From: Bifidobacterium subtile
Lineage (GTDB): Bacteria; Actinomycetota; Actinomycetes; Actinomycetales; Bifidobacteriaceae
Direction: 5' to 3'
Assembly (NCBI RefSeq): GCF_000741775.1
Contig: NZ_JGZR01000003.1
Coordinates: 347,058 to 411,057 of the forward strand
DNA length: 64,000 bases
Shown here in pieces: positions 1 through 9,362 of the stretch (position 1 is the first letter of the stretch; each line of letters starts with the position of its first letter). Both the position numbers and the translations under genes were made by a program. Below the pieces are notes generated by a model. The model was not told the origin of the DNA and ran no database searches. It saw nothing but the letters and a program-made list of their open reading frames with translations.

Positions 1-241
1 CGCGTGCCCACGGAGGCGTAAATACAAGCAAACAGCACACAGCACAGTTGAGCCATGAAGAGCAAAACCGGCTGAACCGTGAAGCGAAAATCCTGCGGGC
101 TTTTCGTAGGCGAGGCGAGCGGCCGCTAAAGCCGCGAAGGTCGGCGCCCACGGCACGGTCGTCCTGCAGGTGAGGCGTGGTCCCGCCAAGGGGCTGAAGG
201 CAACAACGGAGTTCACGCTCTCACCCTGCAAGTCACGCTAC

Positions 242-443
242 CGTCACAACTCCCGCAGCAACCTGACCCCTATGTGGGTTTTGCATCGTTTGAGCGCAGT
301 TATACGTCACAACTCCCGCACTAACTCAACTCTCCTGCGGGGAATGCGATGTTTCCCTGCGTTCAAACGTCACAATTCCCGCCCCAACCCCATTATCATG
401 CAGGGAATGTGATGCATGGCTGGCTGGAAAGCGTAACTCTCGC
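242..443. repeat. 63-bp-period tandem repeat
   Basis: The block CGTCACAACTCCCGC occurs at 242-256 and 305-319. CGTCACAATTCCCGC follows at 368-382, and a decayed copy (CGTAACTCTCGC) lies at 432-443. The first three are exactly 63 bp apart. The DNA between copies is also partly conserved, for example GGGAATGCGATG and GGGAATGTGATG. A related repeat lies at 49183-49311. The function is unknown; a decayed repeat or a family of binding sites are both possible. Confidence 0.8.
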
Positions 444-460
444 ATAGCATTCGTTATGGT

Positions 461-513
461 GTGGGAATTGCGCATCAGCCAAGGCTCTCACCGTTTGCCG
501 GTGCAATTCCCAC
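461..513. repeat. Inverted repeat with 11-bp perfect arms
   Basis: GTGGGAATTGC (461-471) is matched by GCAATTCCCAC (503-513) with a 31-base loop. The arm contains the same GGGAAT/ATTCCC core as the tandem repeat just upstream, so it is probably part of the same element. It could also act as a hairpin beyond the DUF3180 gene. Confidence 0.6.
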
Positions 514-586
514 GCCAGCCACGCTCTTCCCGTACAAAAAACAACGCGATCGACTTCCAAACCGTTACATTTCGTACAGTAGCCGA

Positions 587-1126
587 CTACTGCTCGACCG
601 AACGATTAGCAGTCGGCTGCGCGAATCCGCGCCGACGGCCTGCCCCAGTCAGCTTGGGATGCTCGGGGCCCTCACTCGGCGGCAGCTGGCAGAGATGCTC
701 GCCAATGATGCCGACCACCATGTCCGCCAGACTCACCGCGCCAGTGACCGCGCATTCGAGTATCGCCTCGGAGAAGAATGAAGCCTGGGCATGCGGCAGA
801 CTGGCCAGTATTTGGCCGCCGTACCACCCGGCAAGCGCCGCGCCCGCCAATCCCAGCGCCTTGGCCAACACGAGCGTGTACACGGCTTTCATCGGATCGA
901 ATACGCTGGAGCGTTTCGCCGGGTCGGTCGTGGCATATTTATGCACCTGCCACGCCAGTATCATCACTGCGACGCCGAGCATCGCCAGCAGCACGGCGAC
1001 GAACCACGGTGCGCCGATCAGCGACAAGTCCATGCGCTCGCCGTATTTGGCGATGCCCGCGCCTGCGGCCAAGCCGAGCAGCAGGGCCAAAAGGTAATAC
1101 CACCATGGTGTCCGGCGTGCTTTCAT
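587..1126 (-). CDS. DUF3180 membrane protein
   Basis: A 179-residue membrane protein of the actinobacterial DUF3180 family, which typically sits directly after folK. Hydrophobic segments lie at about residues 9-26, 39-58, 80-104 and 121-143. The tail after residue 150 is polar and Pro/Arg-rich. The start overlaps the stop of the FolK-like gene by 4 bp (ATGA type), so the two are translationally coupled. No catalytic motif is visible and the family function is not established. An inverted repeat (AGCCGACT at 581-588, AGTCGGCT at 611-618) overlaps the 3' end and may help end transcription. Confidence 0.85.
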   Translation of the reverse strand: MKARRTPWWYYLLALLLGLAAGAGIAKYGERMDLSLIGAPWFVAVLLAMLGVAVMILAWQVHKYATTDPAKRSSVFDPMKAVYTLVLAKALGLAGAALAGWYGGQILASLPHAQASFFSEAILECAVTGAVSLADMVVGIIGEHLCQLPPSEGPEHPKLTGAGRRRGFAQPTANRSVEQ

Positions 1127-2130
1127 TGCGTCTCCCCGATAATCCAGTTGTCGGACAACATCCCTACCTGCATGGCGTCAGGCGCTAGGGCCAGCAGAAA
1201 TGACACGGGTTTTCCGCCAAGGTTCGCTTCGGGGTCCATATCCAGCCACGGCGCAAGCACGGCTGCGCGGCTGCGCGCCTCAGGCCAGGGTACCGTGCAG
1301 TCCGCGTCGTCGAACCGCACCCCTTCCATATCAACGATATCAAGCTCGATAGCGCCCTCATGCGCACGGCGCAGCGCTTGCAGCGTGGCGGCAAGCGGCT
1401 TCGGAGAAAGGGTCGTGGTCAGCTGCAGCACAGCGGACATGGCGTCCGGGCCGTCGAGATTGCTGACATGGTACAACGGCGAAATGCCTTCGATCTGCGT
1501 GCCGGGAACGGCATCAAGCAAGACCACAGTCGAGCGAAACAGACGCTCGGCGTCACGACTCCTGCTGAGCATGGCGATGACAGTACGCCGGGCAGTAGGC
1601 ATGCCGGTCCCGGGAGCAGTCGCAGCATCGCCTGATTCGCCGAATGGAGCTGAAGCCGCATCGGCAGGAGCCTCGGCACAAACGTCATCGCCCAAAGTGT
1701 CGGCATCGCGTGTTCTCACGCTCGCAGAGGTCGATACGGCAGTGATGGGGACGTCGGCAAACGTGATTGCCGAAGCATTGTCCGCAAAGGGGACGCTCGC
1801 ATCGTTGCGAGAAGCCGCAGCAGCCGGCGCATCCGCACGAGACGAAGCGTTCGAATCCGGCCGCATCAGGCGTTCGGAGGCCCCATGCAACACGACATCC
1901 GCGTGGACATGCCCGCGCAGCCAGTCGAGCCGCTCCTTGCCGAGTCCATCAAACGTAAGCCGAACTTCGGCGCGAACGTCTGTCCTCAGAGCATCTCCGG
2001 GATGAGCGCCATCATGTCGAACGGCCTCTGCATCATCCTGAACGGCACGAACGCCACGAACGCCATGAACGCCGAGGGGCGTGCCGTTGTCCGACATGCC
2101 CCTCATATGTTGTGCTGAGTCGAACGACAC
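1123..2130 (-). CDS. Degenerate FolB-FolK-like protein (folate pathway remnant)
   Basis: A 335-residue protein where many actinobacteria carry a dihydroneopterin aldolase/HPPK fusion. The C-terminal half (about 185-320) follows HPPK topology: a VIAM strand, then VPGTQIEGISPLY, then TTTLSPKPLAATLQALRRAH. The HPPK signature (R-W-GPRTxDLDI) is reduced to GAIELDIVDM, and the N-terminal ALGSN is AMLSR. The N-terminal half keeps only scraps resembling FolB (VPFADN...ITFADVPIT) and is Ala/Asp/Arg-rich. The GTG start at 2130 sits 4 bases after the ftsH stop region, with GGGGGAG upstream; ATG at 2106 or 2097 is an alternative. folE and folP, expected nearby, are absent here. The frame is intact, but I expect no HPPK activity. 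Confidence 0.6.
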   Translation of the reverse strand: MSFDSAQHMRGMSDNGTPLGVHGVRGVRAVQDDAEAVRHDGAHPGDALRTDVRAEVRLTFDGLGKERLDWLRGHVHADVVLHGASERLMRPDSNASSRADAPAAAASRNDASVPFADNASAITFADVPITAVSTSASVRTRDADTLGDDVCAEAPADAASAPFGESGDAATAPGTGMPTARRTVIAMLSRSRDAERLFRSTVVLLDAVPGTQIEGISPLYHVSNLDGPDAMSAVLQLTTTLSPKPLAATLQALRRAHEGAIELDIVDMEGVRFDDADCTVPWPEARSRAAVLAPWLDMDPEANLGGKPVSFLLALAPDAMQVGMLSDNWIIGETQ

Positions 2131-2134
2131 GACT

Positions 2135-4213
2135 CTACTCCCCCGGCTTCATGCCGACCGAACGCTTAAGCGATTCGGGAATCGGAACCGGCGGGAGATC
2201 CGAATCCGGCCGATTGCTGTCCGAAAGCCACTGCTGGCGTTCCGGCGCCTTCTTCAGCGCCGAGAAGATCTGCGCGAGCTCCTTGGCATCCAGCGTCTCC
2301 TTGACGAGCAGCTGACGCACCAGCTCGTCAAGCACCTCGCGGTTCTCGTTGATGATGTTCCACGCCTCGGTGTGCGCGGTCTCGACAAGGCTCAGCACCT
2401 CGTCATCAATGACCTGCGCGGTCTGGTTGGAGTATTTGCGCGGCTGCAGACCGTCGAAGCCCGCAGCGGAATCGTCCTGGTCCTCCCATTTGATGGCGCC
2501 CAGCTTCGTGGAGAAGCCGAATTCGACGACCATCCTGCGCGCGATCTGCGTGGCCTTCTCGATGTCATTGGACGCGCCGGTGGTCGGATCGTGGAAGACG
2601 ACCTCCTCGGCCGTGCGCCCGCCCATCGCATACGCCATTTGATCGAGCAGCTCATTGCGCGACTGCGAGTAACGGTCTTCGGTCGGCATCACGGCCGTGT
2701 AGCCCAGCGCGCGTCCGCGCGGCAGAATCGTCACCTTGGTGACCGGGTCGGTGTGGTGCAGCGCCGCCGCGACCAAGGCATGACCGCCCTCGTGGTAGGC
2801 GGTGTTGCGCAGCTCGTTGAGCGCCATGCCTTTCGACTGACGCTTGGGGCCGGCCTGCACGCGGTCGATGGCCTCGTCGATGGCGCGGTCGTCGATGAGC
2901 TGCGCGCCGGCGCGGGCGCACAGCAGCGCGGCCTCGTTGAGCACGTTGGCCAGATCCGCGCCCGTGAAGCCCGGAGTGCGCACGGCGATAGCGTGCAAAT
3001 CGACGCCCGGCACGAAGGGCTTACCCTTGGCATGGACCTTGAGGATCGCCTCGCGGCCTTCCAGATCAGGCGCCTCCACGCCCACCTGACGGTCGAAACG
3101 GCCGGGGCGCAGCAGTGCGGGATCGAGTACATCGGGGCGGTTGGTGGCCGCGATGATGATCAGATTGGTGTCGTTGTCGAAGCCGTCCATCTCGACGAGC
3201 AGCTGGTTCAGCGTCTGTTCGCGCTCGTCGTGCCCGCCGCTCATGCCCGAACCGCGCTTGCGTCCGACGGCGTCGATCTCATCGATGAAGATGATGGCCG
3301 GAGCGTTCTTCTTGGCTTCTTCGAACAGGTCGCGCACGCGCGAAGCGCCAAGACCGACGAACATCTCGACGAAGTCCGAGCCTGCCATCGCGTAGAACGG
3401 CACGCCGGCCTCGCCGGCGATCGCGCGGGCGAGCAGCGTCTTGCCGGTTCCGGGAGGGCCGTAGAGCAGCACGCCGCGCGGGATGCGCGCGCCGAGCGCC
3501 TTGTACTTCGACGGATCCTTGAGGAAGTCCTTGATCTCCTGCACCTCTTCGACGGCCGATTGCTCGCCGGCCACGTCGGCGAACTTCGTCGTGGGAGTCT
3601 GGCCTTCGAGCAGCTTGCCGTTGTTGCGGCGGCCGCCCATGCCGAACATGCCGCCGGCCTCGCCGCCCGTCATCTGGCGCATCATGAACCACATCAGCCC
3701 CACGAGCAGGACTATCGGCAGCACCGACATGATCAGGCTCGACCAGATGCTGGTCTCCTGTATGCTCACGGTCCAGCCCTTGGACGGCTCGGCCTGCTGC
3801 ACCAGCTTGCCGATCGCGGCATCCTGGGAGGAGGTGTAGTAGAACTGCACGTCCTTGCCGTAATTATGCGCCCGATTGCCGTTGGAGGCGTCAACGCTGA
3901 AATCCTTGTTCAGCGTGAGCTTGACCATCTGGCGATTGTCGACGATTTCGGCGTAGGTGACGGTATTGCCGCGCAGCAGCTGTATGCCGTACTTCGAATC
4001 GATGGTCTGCGAACCCTGGCCCGCGACCATCTGGAACGCGGTCAGCGCAAGCAGCACGAGCACGGCGACCCACAGCCACGGGGACTGCCAGAAGGGGCGC
4101 TTGCCGCCTGGGCCGCTGCCATTGCGGAAGGGGTTGCCTAATGGATTGTTGCCGTCGTTGCGACGGTTGGGGTTGCCGGGCGGCGGCGTCTGCGGCGCCT
4201 GAGGGAAGCTCAT
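2135..4213 (-). CDS. ftsH: ATP-dependent zinc metalloprotease FtsH
   Basis: Membrane-bound AAA+ protease of 692 residues that degrades misassembled membrane proteins and short-lived regulators. A Pro/Asn-rich N-terminus is followed by a membrane segment at about 44-64, an extracytoplasmic domain, and a second membrane segment at about 158-181. The AAA module has Walker A GPPGTGKT at 252-259, Walker B IIFIDEID and the second region of homology ([18 protein letters not shown]). The zinc site HEGGH is at about 474-478. The length is normal for the family. The ATG overlaps the hpt stop by 4 bp (ATGA), so it is co-translated with hpt, an arrangement common in actinobacteria. Confidence 0.98.
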   Translation of the reverse strand: MSFPQAPQTPPPGNPNRRNDGNNPLGNPFRNGSGPGGKRPFWQSPWLWVAVLVLLALTAFQMVAGQGSQTIDSKYGIQLLRGNTVTYAEIVDNRQMVKLTLNKDFSVDASNGNRAHNYGKDVQFYYTSSQDAAIGKLVQQAEPSKGWTVSIQETSIWSSLIMSVLPIVLLVGLMWFMMRQMTGGEAGGMFGMGGRRNNGKLLEGQTPTTKFADVAGEQSAVEEVQEIKDFLKDPSKYKALGARIPRGVLLYGPPGTGKTLLARAIAGEAGVPFYAMAGSDFVEMFVGLGASRVRDLFEEAKKNAPAIIFIDEIDAVGRKRGSGMSGGHDEREQTLNQLLVEMDGFDNDTNLIIIAATNRPDVLDPALLRPGRFDRQVGVEAPDLEGREAILKVHAKGKPFVPGVDLHAIAVRTPGFTGADLANVLNEAALLCARAGAQLIDDRAIDEAIDRVQAGPKRQSKGMALNELRNTAYHEGGHALVAAALHHTDPVTKVTILPRGRALGYTAVMPTEDRYSQSRNELLDQMAYAMGGRTAEEVVFHDPTTGASNDIEKATQIARRMVVEFGFSTKLGAIKWEDQDDSAAGFDGLQPRKYSNQTAQVIDDEVLSLVETAHTEAWNIINENREVLDELVRQLLVKETLDAKELAQIFSALKKAPERQQWLSDSNRPDSDLPPVPIPESLKRSVGMKPGE

Positions 4214-4773
4214 GCCTGTTCTCCTTGGTATACTTCCACCTTGAGCACTGCGATCGAATCAAGGTTGCGGAAGCGCTCATCGTAATCCAGTCCGAATCCG
4301 ACCACGAATTCGTCTGGGATCTCGTATCCCCTGTATTTCACGTCAACGTGGACCTCATGTCGAGAGGGCTTCTCAAGCAGCGCAAATATCTCCACGGAAG
4401 CCGCACCTCGTTTGTTGAGTTCATCGACGAGCCATGCCAGGGTATGACCGGAATCTACGATATCTTCAACGATGATAATGTGCCGGCCGCGAACATCGCG
4501 CGACAGATCCTGCCGAATGGTGATCGTGCCTTGGCTGACGGTGCCTGAGCCGTAGCTCGACAGGCTCATGAAATCAAGCTCTGCTGGAATGCTCAGCGCC
4601 TGGGAGAAAGCCGCCATTGTGTTGATGGCGCCTTTGAGCACAGCGATAAGCAGCGGATTCTTGCCGCGGTAATCCCGGCTCACCTGCTGAGCAGTCTCCG
4701 TGATTTTGGATTCGATTTGGGCTTTGCTGACCAGCTCGTGGTCGATTTCATCTGAGACATCAGCGATTTGCAT
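4210..4773 (-). CDS. hpt: Hypoxanthine phosphoribosyltransferase
   Basis: Purine salvage enzyme that converts hypoxanthine or guanine plus PRPP to IMP or GMP. The PRPP-binding motif IIIVEDIVDSGHT is clear, as are KGAINTMAAFSQAL and the C-terminal VVGFGLDYDERFRNL. I start at the ATG giving MQIADVSDEIDHEL (187 residues), which matches the usual N-terminus of the family. ATG at 4782 adds three residues, and a longer frame back to 4857 would run deep into tilS. The start lies inside the last codons of tilS in another frame, so tilS and hpt overlap by about 14 bp. The stop overlaps the ftsH start. Confidence 0.95.
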   Translation of the reverse strand: MQIADVSDEIDHELVSKAQIESKITETAQQVSRDYRGKNPLLIAVLKGAINTMAAFSQALSIPAELDFMSLSSYGSGTVSQGTITIRQDLSRDVRGRHIIIVEDIVDSGHTLAWLVDELNKRGAASVEIFALLEKPSRHEVHVDVKYRGYEIPDEFVVGFGLDYDERFRNLDSIAVLKVEVYQGEQA

Positions 4774-5947
4774 GAGCACCATCTTGGCACAGGCGAATGA
4801 CGTGTTTCTTGCGAATCGCTGTGTATCCGCTGGGAAGCGAGACAGGACCCTGTCCATGCCAATCGGAGATCAAGCGATCGATGGCTTCGACATGGCGCGA
4901 AGAGGCCGCGATACCCAATGCGGACAGTCCGTGCGCGATGACGCGCCGTCGTATCGCCGCATGCTCGCCGCGCAGCACGTCAACCGACCATGCCAGCGCA
5001 GGCGTCGAATCGGCAGGATCGGGGGCAGAGTTGCGGGAGGCGCCTGATGCCGGCTCGAGCACGGCTGCAGCGGCTGCAGCGGCACCAGCCTGTGCGCATG
5101 CGGGTCCGGAAAGCACCGCGGACGCTGCGACGTGATCCGCCTGCATATCCAGATATTCCTTGTCGAGAGCCGCCGTCTGCGCCATGGCTGCCAAATGCGA
5201 CACTATGTCGCTGCCGGAGAAGCGCCGCAGATACGGAATCAGACTATGCCGGACGCGCGAGCGCAGAGGAAAATCAGCCGGCAGCTCCTCGTCGGCGTCA
5301 AAACCGTCGCCATTGCTCGGGTCATCCCACCACGACAGCCCCAAATCCTGGCAGATGCCCGTGGTCTGCTCGCGCGTCAGTGACAACAGCGGCCTCGCGA
5401 AACGCACGGCGTCCAAGATGAACGACTGCGGCATGCCCGCCAGCGCATCCAGCCCGCCCGAGCGCAGCAGATCGATCACGATGGTTTCGGCCTGGTCGTT
5501 TTTGGTATGCGCCAGCAGCACGGCCGAAGCCCCGCAGCGCTGTGCGACCGCAACGATGGCTTGGTACCGGGCCTGCCGGGCGGCGGCTTCGACGCCGCCG
5601 CCAGTCTCTTCGACATGCACGCTCCGTACGGCGACCGGGTCCAAGCCGAGCCGCCTGCAGCGTTGCGCGGCCTGCCGGGCGATGGCATCGGAGCCTTGCT
5701 GCAATCCGTGATCGACGATCACTGCTCCGCAACGCACTCCGAAGGATGCGCAGACTGTGCGGCTCAGCGCAGCCAAAGCCATCGAATCGCGTCCGCCGGA
5801 GCAGGCGACCAGCACCAAGGGGGCCGTGTTCTCCGGCTCATGTTCGCCATGCTGGGCGAACCGTGCGCCCTGCCGCATAATGCCGAGCCGCTCCAAAGTC
5901 TCGCGCACGCATCCGGTTCCCGCTCGCAATCGTGAGGTGTACGTCAT
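4760..5947 (-). CDS. tilS: tRNA(Ile)-lysidine synthase
   Basis: Uses ATP and lysine to convert cytidine 34 of tRNA-Ile(CAU) to lysidine. The N-type ATP-pyrophosphatase PP-loop is SGGRDSMAL near residues 49-57. Further family blocks are HVDHGLQ-like VDHGLQ, LAHTKNDQAETI, GMPQSFILDAVRFARPLLSLTREQT and LSWWDDPSN. The C-terminal part is Ala-rich and less conserved. It is 395 residues long, starts 4 bases after the dacB stop and overlaps hpt, giving the common actinobacterial order dacB-tilS-hpt-ftsH. Confidence 0.95.
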   Translation of the reverse strand: MTYTSRLRAGTGCVRETLERLGIMRQGARFAQHGEHEPENTAPLVLVACSGGRDSMALAALSRTVCASFGVRCGAVIVDHGLQQGSDAIARQAAQRCRRLGLDPVAVRSVHVEETGGGVEAAARQARYQAIVAVAQRCGASAVLLAHTKNDQAETIVIDLLRSGGLDALAGMPQSFILDAVRFARPLLSLTREQTTGICQDLGLSWWDDPSNGDGFDADEELPADFPLRSRVRHSLIPYLRRFSGSDIVSHLAAMAQTAALDKEYLDMQADHVAASAVLSGPACAQAGAAAAAAAVLEPASGASRNSAPDPADSTPALAWSVDVLRGEHAAIRRRVIAHGLSALGIAASSRHVEAIDRLISDWHGQGPVSLPSGYTAIRKKHVIRLCQDGAHANR

Positions 5948-5951
5948 CAGA

Positions 5952-7457
5952 TCACAGCCCTGCCAGATCGCCTATGAAGGAATCCACGTCGGATTTCGCG
6001 GCAATGATATCGTCGGGATCATTGACGATGACGGCGAAGGCGAGCGTGCCGCCGCCGCTGCGCGAGACATTGCCCGCCATAGCGGTCACCGCGTCGAGGC
6101 TGCCGGTTTTGACGCGCAGCAGGCCGGCTGCGCCTGCGTTGTCCAGCCGATCGCTGGCAGTGCCCACCAATCCGGGGATGGAAAGCCCCTCCCCCGCGGC
6201 GGCCGCACCCGTTGCCGTAAGATTATGCGCCTGCACAGCGGCCAAGGTTCTGGCGGTAACGCGCGAGCCGGGGCTCAGACCGCAGGAATCGGCCATGGTC
6301 GACCCGGCCAGATCGATATGCAGGCGTTCGAGCTCCTCCCGAACCGCCCGTACCGCGCCCTGCGGAGTATTCTCGCGTCCCGCCTTAAGCGCTACGAGCC
6401 GCCCGAATTCCTCAGCCAAAGTGTTGTCGGAGTGCCGCATCATGAAGGCCATCACTTCGCTCAGCGTGGCGGAACTCACCGAAGCGAGCGGAGAGAGGCC
6501 CGCAGGCGTCGCCGCGGCGGCGACCGAACCGCGTACGGCGATGCCTTGCTGCTTGAGCAGCGTGGCGAAGAGTCCTGCCGCATCCGCAGCCGTCCGCTCG
6601 GACATCGGCGGGTAGCCCTCGAAGCTGTCAGGATCTGGCGCAACGCCGTCCGGCCATGTTCTGCCGCCGTCCACGGCCATCGATGAGATCGGCGTGTAGT
6701 ACACATTGTCAGGATTGTTCTGTGCGATGTCTTTCGGAGCGCGTGCCGCACCGAAAAGCGTGTCATCATACGCCAGTGCAACCGTGCCGATGCCGCGCTG
6801 GCGCAGCCCCTGCGCGGTTTTCTGGGCCAGTGTCGCCAGCCCGGCGCGGCCGTTGATATGCTTCGGGTCGCTCGCGCCCTTGCCCAGCAGCATGTCGCCG
6901 TTGCCCTTCAGCGTTACGGTGACTGCACCGGAGGAAGGCTGATTGAGATAGGTTTCGGTGTTGAAGGTCGCTCCCATATCGAGCGATGAAGCAGCGGCGA
7001 GCGCGGTCAGGGTTTTCAGCGTCGAAGCCGGTTCACGCGGTATCCCGGCGTTGCGCTGCGCGACAACCGAGCCATGCTGGTCGGCGATCGCAATGGAATA
7101 TTGCGTGCCGACCCCATCAGCCGCGGCGAAACGATCGAGCAGCGCGTTGGCTTTGCTGGCGTCGATCGGCGCATTCGGCTCGGCCTTCCCCGCAACGACG
7201 GCGCCTGCGGGAAGCGCGGCGAGCGGGGCGGCCTGGCTTTCGAGTTCCGCCGTGTCCGCAGTGAGCAGACCAGGAGCGACACCGGCGACATCGGCGACGA
7301 TGTAGCCCGCCGCCAGCAGCACGGTGGCAAGCGAGGCCACCACGACAGTGATGATGCGTCGACGCTGGCCTTTGGAGGTGAGCCCTGCGATTCCGGCGAC
7401 AGGCCTCATATGCCCGGCATCATCCCCAGCATGCTCAATCGGCTGCTCCTGCCCCAC
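5952..7457 (-). CDS. dacB: D-alanyl-D-alanine carboxypeptidase/endopeptidase, PBP4 type (peptidase S13)
   Basis: A 501-residue peptidoglycan-trimming serine enzyme. One membrane segment lies at about residues 35-55 after a short cytoplasmic N-terminus, so the catalytic domain faces outward. The three penicillin-binding motifs are present: S-T-L-K at 145-148 (nucleophile Ser145), S-D-N at 343-345 and K-T-G at 450-452. A long insert lies between the first two motifs, as is usual for PBP4. It appears to be the first gene of the tilS-hpt-ftsH run. GTG/ATG alternatives near the N-terminus do not change the domain content. Confidence 0.93.
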   Translation of the reverse strand: MGQEQPIEHAGDDAGHMRPVAGIAGLTSKGQRRRIITVVVASLATVLLAAGYIVADVAGVAPGLLTADTAELESQAAPLAALPAGAVVAGKAEPNAPIDASKANALLDRFAAADGVGTQYSIAIADQHGSVVAQRNAGIPREPASTLKTLTALAAASSLDMGATFNTETYLNQPSSGAVTVTLKGNGDMLLGKGASDPKHINGRAGLATLAQKTAQGLRQRGIGTVALAYDDTLFGAARAPKDIAQNNPDNVYYTPISSMAVDGGRTWPDGVAPDPDSFEGYPPMSERTAADAAGLFATLLKQQGIAVRGSVAAAATPAGLSPLASVSSATLSEVMAFMMRHSDNTLAEEFGRLVALKAGRENTPQGAVRAVREELERLHIDLAGSTMADSCGLSPGSRVTARTLAAVQAHNLTATGAAAAGEGLSIPGLVGTASDRLDNAGAAGLLRVKTGSLDAVTAMAGNVSRSGGGTLAFAVIVNDPDDIIAAKSDVDSFIGDLAGL

Positions 7458-7591
7458 TGGCGTCTGCCTCCCTCACGCTGTTTGTTGCTGGTTATTCGCG
7501 CTGTTCGCGCGATGTTCCCACGCGATTTTGCGGTTTTACATCATGGTCATGTCATACGCCATGCCATCATATATGCTGTCCCGGCCCTAGC

Positions 7592-7636
7592 GCCCCTTTT
7601 GGGCCTCTTGGCACGAATCAGCGGCGCAAAAGGGGC
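7592..7636. terminator. Hairpin between dacB and the ABC permease gene
   Basis: GCCCCTTTTG (592-601 within the 7-kb line) pairs perfectly with CAAAAGGGGC (7627-7636) across a 25-base loop. It lies in the 249-bp gap between the ABC permease stop and... the divergently ordered dacB start, both minus strand, so it is upstream of dacB and downstream of no gene on that strand. A terminator role is therefore uncertain and a regulatory dyad is equally possible. Confidence 0.35.
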
Positions 7637-7706
7637 ATGGAACCGCAAGACGCAGGGCAGTCGCATGCATAGGCCGCGTGATACTAGGCAGCGGACCCCA
7701 GGCAAC

Positions 7707-9362
7707 TCATTTCTGCAGCGAGGCGAAGGAGTCGAGTGTCGCGACGATTTTGAGCATCCGCGCATCCATCGCCTTGCCGCCCAGCCACACGCCCAGCACA
7801 AGCGCCACCACGCCGTTGACCACGCCGACCGGACCGATAAGCCAATACTGGCTCCAGTTGCCGCTCACCAGCAGAATCACCGCGCATGCAATGGTCGGCA
7901 AAGCGACGACTGCGGTTCCCAGCATGGTGGCGAAGGGCATGAGGCTCTGGGCCAGCGCACGGCCTTGCGGCGAGGAGAACGGCTTGTCGATCGAAGCGAC
8001 CGGATATATGAGCACGCAGGAGAGGACCTCCGCAAGCCCCAGTCCGCCAAGAGCAAGGGCGATCGAACCGCCGAGGAATGCGCAGGCGGTGGCCCAGCCT
8101 TGCGAGGTTCGCCAGTCACCGGTGAATATCATGATGGCGATGCCCAGCACCAGTATGTAGCCCACGATAAGCGTGCCGTAGACGCGCACCCGGCCAAGAC
8201 GATCGTCAAGACCCCGAACGCCGATGGCGGCCTGCATCGCGAATCCGCGCCCATCATAGGACAGCCCATTGCTTTCGGCAAGGTTCAGGAAAAGTCCTCC
8301 CCACAGGATTGCCTGCCAGATGACGGCCGAGATGCCATGGGCCTGCAACGCGAAGACAACCACGAAGAACAGCGGCATCAGCAGCATCAGCGCCTGCCTG
8401 GGGTCACGCTTGAGATTGGTGAACAACCGTGCGGAGACGGCTCCCGACACCGAGTCGGGCATCCATCCGAAGGCTCCGACGCCCTTGACCTTAACGGCCC
8501 CCAGACTCGACTCGGAGGTCAGGCGATCGCGGCGCAGGCACCAGGTGCAGCCCATGAAGCACGCCACGCAGGTGGCTGCCAGAACGATTATTCTGCCCAG
8601 CAGCGCGATCCAGTTGCCGGCATAGGCGTCGAAGGGCAGCTGAAATGCGGCGCCAAGCGGCGTCCATCCGATGACGGATGCCGCCATGTCATACGTTTGC
8701 GGGTCGAAGGTACGCGAATTCGACGAATTGAAGATGATGTTCGGCAATTGGAACACGGAGATGAATGCGAGCATCGCCACGATGTAGAACGCGCTTTTTC
8801 CCCGCTTGGATCGCACGAGCGTCGTGGACAGGGCGATTACCAGCTTGGACAGGCTCATCATCGTCACTACCGCCAGCGGCGCGGCGACAATCTGCACGAT
8901 GACCACGGCTGGCCCTGTCCAGCGGTAGGCCAGCGACCACAGCAGCAGCGACACCACGCCCACAATCGCGGGAATGCCCGTCATCCCCGACACCAGCAGA
9001 CCCGCCTGCAGGTCGCGGTCCCTGATGCCATACAACGCGAAGCGCTGAGGCCCAAGCGTCGAGCCTTCGCCGATAAGCATCAGCTGCATGAAGATGACGA
9101 ACACCGTGAGGCTCATGCCCGCCAGCACGACCACCGGCTGCATGATGCCGGTGAACCATGAGTCCGAGGCCTGCGCGGAAACGAACGACTGCGAGCCCAA
9201 GGACCATGCGGCGGCGCCAACGCCAATGATCAGGCCCAGCCCGAGAACGGCTGAAATGACGTAGCCGACGGTCTGCCAGGCGGATTTGCGCAGCGTCGCC
9301 ATGGTCAACGCCCAGCGCAGCCTGACGATGGTCGCTACGGTATTTGTCGTTGCGGAGTTCAT
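7707..9362 (-). CDS. ABC transporter permease, ABC-2-like, multi-spanning
   Basis: A 551-residue integral membrane protein with about 12 hydrophobic segments spread over its whole length, first at about residues 30-52. It starts 4 bp inside the end of the ATPase gene 9359-10495 (coordinates overlap by 4 bp), so the two form one exporter. No substrate can be read from the sequence. Long bifidobacterial permeases of this kind pair with CcmA-type ATPases. The protein has no periplasmic binding partner nearby, which fits export rather than uptake. Confidence 0.82.
   Translation of the reverse strand: MNSATTNTVATIVRLRWALTMATLRKSAWQTVGYVISAVLGLGLIIGVGAAAWSLGSQSFVSAQASDSWFTGIMQPVVVLAGMSLTVFVIFMQLMLIGEGSTLGPQRFALYGIRDRDLQAGLLVSGMTGIPAIVGVVSLLLWSLAYRWTGPAVVIVQIVAAPLAVVTMMSLSKLVIALSTTLVRSKRGKSAFYIVAMLAFISVFQLPNIIFNSSNSRTFDPQTYDMAASVIGWTPLGAAFQLPFDAYAGNWIALLGRIIVLAATCVACFMGCTWCLRRDRLTSESSLGAVKVKGVGAFGWMPDSVSGAVSARLFTNLKRDPRQALMLLMPLFFVVVFALQAHGISAVIWQAILWGGLFLNLAESNGLSYDGRGFAMQAAIGVRGLDDRLGRVRVYGTLIVGYILVLGIAIMIFTGDWRTSQGWATACAFLGGSIALALGGLGLAEVLSCVLIYPVASIDKPFSSPQGRALAQSLMPFATMLGTAVVALPTIACAVILLVSGNWSQYWLIGPVGVVNGVVALVLGVWLGGKAMDARMLKIVATLDSFASLQK

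Larger units (their letters stand above)
1..586. other. Non-coding region upstream of the DUF3180 gene end
   Basis: No convincing gene is visible here. The first 21 bases (ending in a TAA in frame 1) could be the tail of an upstream gene but cannot be assigned. Most of the rest is taken up by a tandem repeat (242-443) and an inverted repeat (461-513). The open frame across 170-412 repeats RHNSR every 21 residues only because the DNA has a 63-bp period, so I do not call it a gene. Confidence 0.6.

Noticed and set aside
170..412. 80-codon frame with repeated RHNSR
   Set aside because: The repetition comes from a 63-bp DNA repeat; no ribosome-binding site or homology, so treated as non-coding.
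242..443. Possible CRISPR array
   Set aside because: Copies are short (15 bp), decay quickly and the intervening DNA is itself partly repeated; no cas genes nearby.
2081..4141. Long plus-strand open frame opposite ftsH
   Set aside because: Arises from the GC-rich codon pattern of ftsH on the other strand; composition is His/Arg/Gly/Leu-biased with no family match, and ftsH explains the DNA fully.
7074..9161. Long plus-strand frame opposite dacB and the ABC permease
   Set aside because: Spans two real minus-strand genes and the gap between them; Arg/His/Asp-rich shadow with no domain.
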